Positions 1 to 6,570 of a stretch of DNA of 11,254 bases are shown here, piece by piece; the stretch's first letter is position 1, and the number at the start of each line of letters is the position of its first letter. Origin of the DNA: Bacillota bacterium (GTDB lineage: Bacteria; Bacillota; Clostridia; Lachnospirales; Cellulosilyticaceae). The DNA is taken from positions 1 to 11,254 of the forward strand of contig JAEZJJ010000088.1 in assembly GCA_023436395.1 (NCBI GenBank), read 5' to 3'. Below the pieces are notes generated by a model. That model saw only the letters and a list, made by a program, of their open reading frames with translations, ran no database searches and was not told where the DNA came from. The translations under genes were made by a program, and so were the position numbers.

Positions 1-190
1 GAAGATGCCTTGGAGTGGAGTCTAGAGGCTCTTAATGAAGTAATCCTTATGGGTTTTAGGGAGACTGTCTGAGCGTAGCGAGTTTCGACCGTTCATAAGG
101 ATTACGAATTTAGAGCCTCTTGACGGAATGAGACAGCAGCTGGAAGTAAGTTCCCTAGCCAGCCTACATAGCGGTACCTCGCACTACACG
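1..190 (+). ncRNA. Structured non-coding RNA, candidate raiA-motif RNA (may begin left of window)
   Basis: No long reading frame covers this segment, yet it is much more structured and GC-rich than the A+T-rich spacer after 190. Two nested perfect helices are visible: a 9-bp helix pairing 24-32 with 112-120, and inside it a 12-bp helix pairing 40-51 with 94-105. A further helix can form between 139-143 and 159-163. Short complementarity between about 6-9 and 173-176 could close the whole structure. It does not resemble tRNA, tmRNA, RNase P RNA, 6S or rRNA ends as I know them. The raiA-motif RNA, reported between raiA and comFC in many Bacillota and involved in sporulation and aggregation in Clostridium acetobutylicum, is the best contextual match because recD2-comFC follow on the same strand. 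The structured-RNA call rests on sequence; the family name is inferred mainly from context. Exact ends are unknown and no T-run terminator is seen. Confidence 0.5.
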
Positions 191-268
191 TTATTATTCA
201 AATTTCAATTTAGTGAAAAGGTATGAGTAAAGAAAACATAGGCAATAATTTTCATAAAGCACTAGCCA

Positions 269-297
269 TTGTGACCTAAATGTGGATATGTTATACT
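269..297 (+). promoter_or_regulatory. Sigma-A promoter for recD2
   Basis: A -35-like TTGTGA at 269-274 and a -10-like TATACT at 292-297 are separated by exactly 17 bp. A TG dinucleotide at 289-290, one base before the -10, makes it an extended -10 promoter. The spacer 191-352 otherwise shows no gene. This suggests recD2 has its own start of transcription, about 50 nt ahead of its start codon, separate from the upstream structured RNA. Confidence 0.55.
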
Positions 298-352
298 TTT
301 TAAATAAAGTTGTGGACAAGATAAATGGATAAGAAAGTAAAGTGGTGAATGA

Positions 353-2614
353 ATGAGCGATCAAGTGGTTTTAGAAGCGACAATAGAAGATATCATTTTT
401 CAAAATGCAGAGAATGGCTATACTGTTTGTACCATAGAGTATGAAGGAGAAGAACTTTCTTGTGTAGGAGAAATGGCAGGCATATATGCTGGTGAAGAAG
501 TTAAGATTATTGGGAGTTGGAGTACTCATCCTATATATGGTAAGCAAATTAAGGTGGATATGATTGAAAGAAGTATGCCTAAGACCGTGCAGGGGATGGA
601 GAAATATTTAGCTTCAGGTGTTATTAAGGGTATTGGAGCTAAGACTGCCAAGAAGATAGTGAAACATTTTGGACTAGATACCTTTAGGATTATTGAAGAA
701 GAACCTCTTGTACTTGCTCAGATAAATGGAATTAGTGAAAAGAAGGCTCAGGAGATCGGAGAAGTTTTTCATGCTCAATATGAACTAAGACGAGCAATGT
801 TATTCTTACAGGAATATGGCATTACCCCTACTTATGCAATTAAAATTTATAAGCAATATAAAGACAAAACTTCAGAAGTGGTAAAGAATACCCCTTATCG
901 TTTAGTAGATGATATTTTCGGTATTGGGTTTAGGAAAGCTGATGAAATCGCATATAAGGTAGGTGTGGCAAGAGATGATCCACACCGCATCAAAACAGGC
1001 ATATTATACGTACTTAATAGTTTTTCTAGTAATGGTCATACTTACATTCCAAGAAGTAAATTACTTGAAGAGGCTATGAAACTATTACTTCCTAATGAAT
1101 ATAATGATTATGTGCAAGTAGATGGATATGAGCATCCTTTACTTGAAAATGCCTTACTAGAGCTTAACTTATCTAAGCAGATTATTATCAAGAATTATGA
1201 CGATGTACCTTGCATATTTCTATCTTACCTTTATTATAGTGAACAAGCTGTAGCTAGAAAACTGATTGATTTAGCTGCCCTATATCAAGCAAGTAGTAGC
1301 TTAGATGTAGAGAAGGAACTAGCTAATACTCAAAAGGAACTTAATATACAGCTAGTAGAGGAGCAAAAGGAAGCCGTTAGACAAGTACTTACTCAAGGGG
1401 TTACAGTTATTACTGGAGGGCCAGGAACAGGGAAGACGACTACCATTAATGCAATTTTACACATGTTAGAAAAAGCAGGGGATGAAGTGCTTTTGGCAGC
1501 ACCTACAGGAAGAGCTGCGAAGCGAATGAGCGAGGCAACAGGCATGGAAGCTCAGACTATTCATAGGCTTTTAGAAATTAATTATATGAAGGAAGATGCC
1601 AACAAGCAGATGTTTAGTCGTAATGAAGAAAATCCACTAGAAGCAGATGTAATAGTAGTAGATGAAATGTCTATGGTGGACATTTCTTTAATGCAAGCCC
1701 TTATGAAGGCAGTAGTAGAAGGACAAAGACTAGTACTTATTGGAGATGCTGACCAACTCCCTTCTGTAGGAGCAGGAAATGTATTAAAAGATATTATTAA
1801 AAGTGGGAGGATACCAACAGTAAGACTTATTCAGATCTTTAGGCAAGCCTCTAAAAGTGATATTGTTATGAATGCCCACCGTATTAATAAGGGGGAATAT
1901 CCTGTATGTAATGAGAAGGGAACAGATTTCTTCTTTATGAAAAGAAGTGTACAGGAGGAAGTTAAAGATACGATTATTGAACTCATAACAACAAGGCTTC
2001 CTAAATATCAAGGATTTGATAGCCTTAAAGATATTCAGATTTTAGCCCCTATGCGCAAAGGAACTGTTGGTGTTAATGAACTAAATAAAGCAATACAAGC
2101 AGCTATTAATCCTCATCATGATTTAAAGCCTGAGAAGGAATATCGAGGGACCTTATTTAGAGAAGGTGACAAGGTCATGCAAATTAAAAATAATTATAAT
2201 ACACCATGGAAGATACTTGGAAAGAGTGGCCTACCTATAGATGAAGGAACAGGTGTATTTAATGGAGACTGTGGTATTATTACGAGTATTAGGGAAGAGA
2301 CAGAAATACTGGTAGTAACATTTGATGATTTAAAAGTGGTAGAATATGAGTTCAATCAATTAGATGAACTAGAACTAGCTTATGCTATTACCATTCATAA
2401 ATCACAAGGAAGTGAATATCCAGTTGTGATTTTACCTATTCATAGTGGACCACCTATGCTTCTGAATAGAAATTTGCTTTACACAGCTGTAACAAGGGCG
2501 AAGAAGATGGTAGTAGGAGTGGGACTTAATGAAACGCTAGAACGTATGGTAGATAACAATAAAGAAATAGAGCGTTATTCAAGCCTAGCCAAGCATCTTG
2601 CAGTAATGTTATAA
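353..2614 (+). CDS. recD2: RecD2-type 5'-3' DNA helicase (superfamily 1B)
   Basis: This is a 753-residue ATP-dependent helicase of the RecD2/YrrC family, which acts on DNA without RecB or RecC and is linked to recombination, replication-fork and mismatch repair functions. An N-terminal OB-like region (about 5-75) is followed by helix-hairpin-helix segments (about 87-107, 123-137, 186-206), the long N-terminal extension that separates RecD2 from RecD. The helicase core has Walker A GGPGTGKTTT at 355-364, Walker B/DEMSM at 437-441, GDADQLPSVGAG from 464, IHKSQGSEYP around 681-690 and motif VI VTRAKK from 713. Length is normal for the family. ATG at 353 is preceded by a modest GGTG ribosome site. 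A 118-bp spacer without a terminator separates it from comFC, so the two may be cotranscribed. No catalytic motif is missing. Confidence 0.95.
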   Translation: MSDQVVLEATIEDIIFQNAENGYTVCTIEYEGEELSCVGEMAGIYAGEEVKIIGSWSTHPIYGKQIKVDMIERSMPKTVQGMEKYLASGVIKGIGAKTAKKIVKHFGLDTFRIIEEEPLVLAQINGISEKKAQEIGEVFHAQYELRRAMLFLQEYGITPTYAIKIYKQYKDKTSEVVKNTPYRLVDDIFGIGFRKADEIAYKVGVARDDPHRIKTGILYVLNSFSSNGHTYIPRSKLLEEAMKLLLPNEYNDYVQVDGYEHPLLENALLELNLSKQIIIKNYDDVPCIFLSYLYYSEQAVARKLIDLAALYQASSSLDVEKELANTQKELNIQLVEEQKEAVRQVLTQGVTVITGGPGTGKTTTINAILHMLEKAGDEVLLAAPTGRAAKRMSEATGMEAQTIHRLLEINYMKEDANKQMFSRNEENPLEADVIVVDEMSMVDISLMQALMKAVVEGQRLVLIGDADQLPSVGAGNVLKDIIKSGRIPTVRLIQIFRQASKSDIVMNAHRINKGEYPVCNEKGTDFFFMKRSVQEEVKDTIIELITTRLPKYQGFDSLKDIQILAPMRKGTVGVNELNKAIQAAINPHHDLKPEKEYRGTLFREGDKVMQIKNNYNTPWKILGKSGLPIDEGTGVFNGDCGIITSIREETEILVVTFDDLKVVEYEFNQLDELELAYAITIHKSQGSEYPVVILPIHSGPPMLLNRNLLYTAVTRAKKMVVGVGLNETLERMVDNNKEIERYSSLAKHLAVML

Positions 2615-2732
2615 GACAAGAACTGCTAATAGTAAACAATTAATAAGAGATAGAAAGCAAAATAACAGGATTACAAGCAGAAATATAGATGAGGAAAAGG
2701 GATTAAATATTGATTAAAAAGGATGAGATATA

Positions 2733-3449
2733 ATGAAAAGTATCCTTATGACAGTAAAAAATCTTATTTATCCTAATAAATGTATTGTATGTAGAGATTT
2801 TATTACTAGTGAGATTGTACAAGTACTATGTGATAAATGTTATAGTCATTTGCTCATAGAACATTTGTGTAAACGATGTGGAAGACCTTATAAAATAGGA
2901 GAGAGTGGTTGCCTATGCTGTAAGGAAGAAGAAAATCCGCTTATTGAACAGATTGTAGGCTTATTTTCCTATGGTGAAGAGTATAGAGAATCCGTGTTGA
3001 GATGGAAGTATAGAGGCATTAGAAAATATGCAAAGGGCTATGCGGATTTGTTTGTAAATGAATTAGCAGTTCCACTAAGTTTAGGGCTTGATGGATTGAT
3101 ACCCGTTCCATTAGCACCTTCTAGAGCTAGAAAGAGAGGCTTTAATCAAGCAAAGGACCTAGCACAAAGTGTGTCTAGTCTAACTCAGATACCTGTATAT
3201 GATTGTTTAATAAGAACTAGAGATACTAAGCCACAAGCAGAATGCACCAAGGAAGAACGTAGCAAGAATGTTAAAGGCAGTATTGCTATAAAAACAAAAC
3301 AAAACTTACCAGAGTTAAAGAAAGTGGCAATAATTGACGATATATATACAACAGGAAGTACGGTTAAAGAATGTATAAAAATCCTAAAACAAGAGTATGC
3401 CATGAAGGATACCCAATTTTATCTTTTGGTGGTATGCATTGGGGGTTAA
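2733..3449 (+). CDS. comFC: ComF family protein (ComFC), zinc finger plus phosphoribosyltransferase domain
   Basis: This 238-residue protein belongs to the ComF/GntX family, needed for natural transformation in several bacteria; its exact biochemical role is not settled. The N-terminus has a cysteine-rich double zinc-binding region with pairs C17/C20, C33/C36, C46/C49 and C60/C62-63. The C-terminal type I phosphoribosyltransferase fold has the family motif PVPLAPSRARKRGFNQA at 124-140 and the PRPP-binding loop VAIIDDIYTTGST at 198-210, including the acidic DD pair. An AAAGGATG-like ribosome site lies about 8 bases before the ATG. It is followed after 16 bp by the yvyF-type gene, as in Bacillus subtilis, but comFA is absent and recD2 stands upstream. 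No other competence gene is in the window, so a transformation role is inferred from family only. Confidence 0.92.
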   Translation: MKSILMTVKNLIYPNKCIVCRDFITSEIVQVLCDKCYSHLLIEHLCKRCGRPYKIGESGCLCCKEEENPLIEQIVGLFSYGEEYRESVLRWKYRGIRKYAKGYADLFVNELAVPLSLGLDGLIPVPLAPSRARKRGFNQAKDLAQSVSSLTQIPVYDCLIRTRDTKPQAECTKEERSKNVKGSIAIKTKQNLPELKKVAIIDDIYTTGSTVKECIKILKQEYAMKDTQFYLLVVCIGG

Positions 3450-3465
3450 AATAGGAGGGATTCAT

Positions 3466-3891
3466 ATGGAAATTAAGACGTGTAAGAATTGTAAAAAGAT
3501 ATTTCAATATATTGCTGGACCAGAGATTTGTCCAAAATGTAGACAAGTAGAAGAAGAATTATTTCAAAAGGTAAAAGCCTACTTGAGAGAAAATCCAGGA
3601 GAAAGCATGCATGTAGTGAGTGAAGAGACAGAGGTATCAATTGCACTCATTGAAAAGTTTTTAAGACAGGGAAGACTAGAAGTATCCCCAGATTCACCTA
3701 TTATTTTAACCTGTGAAATGTGTGGTAAGAAGATTACTACTGGACGTTTTTGTAATGGTTGTAAGGGAGAATTAACAAATAATCTCAATGAGGCCAGGAA
3801 ATATTTAGCATCTAAACAAGCTCCTAAAGACGTAGAAGACTCTGGTGCTAGAATGAGATTTTTAAAGTCAGATTCTATCAAGCATAAATGA
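3466..3891 (+). CDS. yvyF: YvyF-family flagellar-operon zinc-ribbon protein
   Basis: This 141-residue protein matches the YvyF family (flagellar operon protein of Firmicutes, function undefined), both by position between comFC and flgM and by its layout. An N-terminal zinc-binding set C6/C9 and C22/C25 is followed by a helical middle region with a helix-turn-helix-like stretch (about 46-72), then a second cysteine set C83/C86 and C96/C99 and a charged tail. The true start is the ATG at 3466, with a strong AGGAGGGA ribosome site at 3453-3460; a longer TTG start at 3439 would overlap comFC and has no suitable site. The gene is cut off from flgM by a terminator, so it is probably cotranscribed with comFC rather than with flagellar genes. 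Possible DNA or RNA binding is inference from the zinc ribbons. Confidence 0.85.
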   Translation: MEIKTCKNCKKIFQYIAGPEICPKCRQVEEELFQKVKAYLRENPGESMHVVSEETEVSIALIEKFLRQGRLEVSPDSPIILTCEMCGKKITTGRFCNGCKGELTNNLNEARKYLASKQAPKDVEDSGARMRFLKSDSIKHK

Positions 3892-3907
3892 TGAAATTTA
3901 TTAAAGA

Positions 3908-3959
3908 CTACCTAATCTTAGTATCTTGAAAGGAAATAGATTGAGATTAGGTAGTTTTT
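3908..3959 (+). terminator. Rho-independent terminator after yvyF
   Basis: The arms 3908-3920 and 3942-3954 pair over 13 positions with one G-U pair. Within the 21-nt loop, 3923-3926 can pair with 3938-3941. The stem is followed directly by five T residues at 3955-3959. It ends the recD2-comFC-yvyF transcript and insulates it from the flagellar operon. Confidence 0.88.
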
Positions 3960-3970
3960 ATATAACATTA

Positions 3971-4000
3971 TTATTAATAGATTAAAAAAACTATTAATAA
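3971..4000. repeat. Perfect 10-bp inverted repeat at the flgM promoter
   Basis: TTATTAATAG at 3971-3980 is exactly mirrored by CTATTAATAA at 3991-4000, with a 10-base A-rich loop. No T-run follows on either strand, so it is unlikely to be a terminator. The right arm covers the -35 element of the sigma-D promoter, which is the placement expected of an operator. No regulator can be named. Confidence 0.6.
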
Positions 4001-4021
4001 AGATAAAAGATAGACCGATAT
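3995..4021 (+). promoter_or_regulatory. Sigma-D (sigma-28) promoter for the flgM operon
   Basis: The -10 element ACCGATAT at 4014-4021 differs from the B. subtilis consensus GCCGATAT at one base. A TAAT at 3995-3998, close to consensus TAAA, lies exactly 15 bp upstream. Transcription would start near 4028, giving a short leader of about 30 nt before flgM. Since FlgM inhibits sigma-D, this promoter implies autoregulation of the operon. Confidence 0.75.
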
Positions 4022-4060
4022 AGTATACAGAATAAAAGAGAAAAGGAGAAGGTGATGACC

Positions 4061-4336
4061 ATGAGAATTGATTCTATTAACAGAGCATATGAAGTTTATA
4101 AAAGTCAAAAAACAACTCCTGCTAAAAAAGTAGATGCTACATCAGAAAAAGATAAAGTAGAGTTATCAAGTGTTGCAAAAGATTTTGGCAGTGTTTATAA
4201 AAAGGCTTTAGAAGTAGCTGATGTAAGAGCTGATAAAGTAGAGACACTTAAAGAACAAATAAAATCAGGGACATATAATGTAAAAACTGAAGAAGTTGCA
4301 CAAAAGATTATGTCACAATTTGATATTAAAGGATAG
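4061..4336 (+). CDS. flgM: FlgM, anti-sigma-D (sigma-28) factor
   Basis: FlgM binds and inactivates the flagellar sigma factor until hook completion. The 91-residue reading from ATG 4061 begins MRIDSINRAY, as is usual for clostridial FlgM. It has the short conserved DKVELSSVAKDF segment (31-42) and the C-terminal sigma-binding region with VRADKVETLKEQI (55-67), SGTYNV (69-74) and VAQKI (79-83). In-frame starts also exist at ATG 4055 (93 residues, best spaced from the AGGAG at 4044-4048) and GTG 4052; the sequence does not fully decide between them. It is the first gene after the sigma-D promoter and is followed by flgN after 10 bp. Small, charged, with no membrane segment, as expected for a cytoplasmic regulator. 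Confidence 0.92.
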   Translation: MRIDSINRAYEVYKSQKTTPAKKVDATSEKDKVELSSVAKDFGSVYKKALEVADVRADKVETLKEQIKSGTYNVKTEEVAQKIMSQFDIKG

Positions 4337-4346
4337 ATAGTAAGCT

Positions 4347-4859
4347 ATGGCAGGAATAATATATGAACTAATGGAAGTTTTAGAAGAACAGAAAGAATGC
4401 TATGAGGGTCTTAATCAGCTAGCTAAATATAAGGAGCAGGCAGTAGTCAATAAAGAGATAGATCTTTTAGAACAGGTAACCCATACAGAAGAACAATTCA
4501 TAGGACGTTTAGGCATTTTAGATAAAAAAAGAGAAGGACTTATGAAGGATATCTCAATTGTAACAGGTATGAATTATAAAGAGATCACCCTTACTGCTAT
4601 TGCTGAGAAACTACAAGGACAACAAGAAGTAACAGATCAATTATTAGCTCTTAGAGATGAGATAAAAAGTCAGCTAGATGAACTGAAAAGGCAAAGTGAA
4701 CTGAATAAAGAGATTATCAACCAATCTTTAGAATTTGTAGATTTTATGGTGAATGCAATAAGTGGAATGAAAAGTTATTCTCCTCCAGTAAATTATGGCA
4801 AACCAGGAGACGAAGAAACCCTTCAAAGACAGGGAAGTACATTTGATCACAAACAGTAA
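4347..4859 (+). CDS. flgN: FlgN, export chaperone for hook-associated proteins
   Basis: This 170-residue, almost wholly alpha-helical, charged protein fits the FlgN family, cytoplasmic chaperones that bind the C-termini of FlgK and FlgL and bring them to the flagellar type III export gate. Heptad-like leucine and isoleucine spacing is clear at about 1-60 and 90-140, with a polar tail after about 145. Identification depends on these properties and on position between flgM and flgK, because the family is poorly conserved in sequence. The ribosome site is weak, and the gene begins 10 bp after the flgM stop, so translation may be coupled to flgM. Its expected clients FlgK (two copies) and FlgL follow directly. 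Confidence 0.87.
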   Translation: MAGIIYELMEVLEEQKECYEGLNQLAKYKEQAVVNKEIDLLEQVTHTEEQFIGRLGILDKKREGLMKDISIVTGMNYKEITLTAIAEKLQGQQEVTDQLLALRDEIKSQLDELKRQSELNKEIINQSLEFVDFMVNAISGMKSYSPPVNYGKPGDEETLQRQGSTFDHKQ

Positions 4860-4871
4860 AGGAGAGGAGCT

Positions 4872-6521
4872 ATGTCATCAATTTCAAGTATAACTAAAAT
4901 GGTATCTGGCCTCAATGCTTCACAAAAGGGCTTACAGGTTACAGGTCACAATATATCAAATCTTAATACACAAGGCTATACTAGACAACAACTATTACAA
5001 CATGATACGGGATATTTAACAGTTGGTAAAAATGGTGGCTACTTAATGCAAGTAGGTTTAGGGGTATCTTCTACAGAAATTAGACAAATTAGAGATGAGC
5101 TAGCAGATAGAAGATTAAGGACGGAAAGCTCAGTTTTAAATTTTTATCAGTCACTAACGGCTACTACGAATGAGATAGAGGCAATATTTAATGAGCCCTA
5201 TGGAGATACCATTACGGATGCATTAAATAGCTTTTGGTCACAGACACAAAAGTTAAGTACCAATTCAGATGGTGTAGAAGAACGTTTGAGTTTTATTAGA
5301 ACAGCAAAGGTGTTAGCTGGTAAAGTAAATGATGTTTCTAACTCTCTTAAAAACTATCAAATAAAGATGAATGATGAAGTCACTAAGTCTGTAAATAAGA
5401 TCAATAAACTTATTGAGCAGATTAGAGATGTTAATGAACAAATCGCAAAGGTTGAGCAAAGTGGTCATGATAGCAATGGAAATTATTTCAGGGTAGAAAA
5501 TGCTAATGATTACAGAGATGAAAGAAATCGACTTTTAGATGAACTTGCTACCTATGGAAAGATTGATTATTACGAAGAGTCAGATGGGAGAGTACTTGTT
5601 ATGTTTGAAGGACGTGTTGTTGTAAACAAGAGATTTACAACAACTTTAGAACTGGCTCAAACAGTAAAAGGAAGTCCTTTTAATAAACCTATTTGGTCAG
5701 ATACAAAAGATGATGTCTATGATTTAGAAAAGAGCATAACTACAGATGCGGGTAATGATACAGGAACATTAAAAGCACTACTTGTTGCTCGCGGACAAGA
5801 TTTTGTTACGTCAGAGACTACATGGGATGATGTTGCACTTAATGATAATTTTAGTGTAGATAAGGAAGGAAATAGCTATTTACTTCCTAAAATTCAAAAG
5901 CTACTCAATGACTTTAGTAACGCTTTAGTCACAATGGTAAATGAATCTTTTGATGGAACAGGTATAGGAAAGTTTAAAGGAGAACCAGGAGTTCCAGTGT
6001 TTGTACCTATTAGAGTGCCAGATGGCGTAAAAGTGCCAGATGCAACTTCTACTCCTGAAGAGATAGCAGCTTATAATACACTTTTAGTACCTGGAAATAT
6101 TCAAGTAAATCCAGAACTTTTAAAAGAGGATGGTTATAATAGGCTAGGAACAGTATCAGGGGAGGAAACTAATACTGGAAGCAGTTTGAAAGTAGAAGAA
6201 TTTCTTAAGAAATGGGAAAGCAATATAGAATGGTTTCAAGATGGAGAAGCAACTAGCCCATATCCTAAAACAACTAATATTACAGACTTCTTCTCTGAAT
6301 TTGTAACAGATGTAGGAACAGAAGGTTCCTTATACATAGCAAAAGCAAAGGAAAAAAATACACAAGTACTTAATATAGAGAATACGAGGCTATCCTTTGG
6401 CGGGGTATCTCAAGATGAAGAATTTAGTAATATGTTAAGGTATCAATATGCTTATAATGCTTCTGCACGAATGATTACCATGTTAGATGGTATGTTAGAT
6501 GTCATAATTAATAAGCTATAA
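4872..6521 (+). CDS. flgK: FlgK, flagellar hook-associated protein 1 (first copy)
   Basis: FlgK forms the first ring of the hook-filament junction. The 549-residue protein starts with the flagellar rod/hook N-terminal motif (about 5-36, including SGLNASQKGLQVTGHNISN and the NTQGYTRQ step). It has the helical D1 region with an FRVENANDYRDERN motif around 205-219, then a variable domain (about 240-500). It ends with the conserved C-terminal helix around 507-549 (DEEFSNMLRYQYAYNASAR, then LDGMLD). Length is usual for FlgK. An AGGAG site lies 12 bp after the flgN stop. No signal peptide is present, as expected for a flagellar type III export substrate. A second, diverged flgK follows after 49 bp. 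Which copy is the canonical junction protein cannot be told from sequence; this one is nearer the usual length. Confidence 0.93.
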   Translation: MSSISSITKMVSGLNASQKGLQVTGHNISNLNTQGYTRQQLLQHDTGYLTVGKNGGYLMQVGLGVSSTEIRQIRDELADRRLRTESSVLNFYQSLTATTNEIEAIFNEPYGDTITDALNSFWSQTQKLSTNSDGVEERLSFIRTAKVLAGKVNDVSNSLKNYQIKMNDEVTKSVNKINKLIEQIRDVNEQIAKVEQSGHDSNGNYFRVENANDYRDERNRLLDELATYGKIDYYEESDGRVLVMFEGRVVVNKRFTTTLELAQTVKGSPFNKPIWSDTKDDVYDLEKSITTDAGNDTGTLKALLVARGQDFVTSETTWDDVALNDNFSVDKEGNSYLLPKIQKLLNDFSNALVTMVNESFDGTGIGKFKGEPGVPVFVPIRVPDGVKVPDATSTPEEIAAYNTLLVPGNIQVNPELLKEDGYNRLGTVSGEETNTGSSLKVEEFLKKWESNIEWFQDGEATSPYPKTTNITDFFSEFVTDVGTEGSLYIAKAKEKNTQVLNIENTRLSFGGVSQDEEFSNMLRYQYAYNASARMITMLDGMLDVIINKL

Positions 6522-6570
6522 TGAAGAAACAATAGTGTGGCAAGAAGTTAAAGATTGAGGAGGTAAAGAG

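Noticed and set aside
1..190. End of a ribosomal RNA, RNase P RNA, tmRNA or a group II intron
   Set aside because: None of the conserved end sequences of these RNAs that I know, nor a group II domain V, can be recognised in the segment.
3439..3465. Longer N-terminus for the yvyF-type gene from a TTG start
   Set aside because: It overlaps the end of comFC and has no suitable ribosome site, whereas ATG 3466 has a strong AGGAGGGA site at normal spacing and gives the usual family start.
3579..3881. 100-codon minus-strand frame over the yvyF-type gene
   Set aside because: It is an antisense shadow of the conserved zinc-ribbon gene, with no motif of its own.
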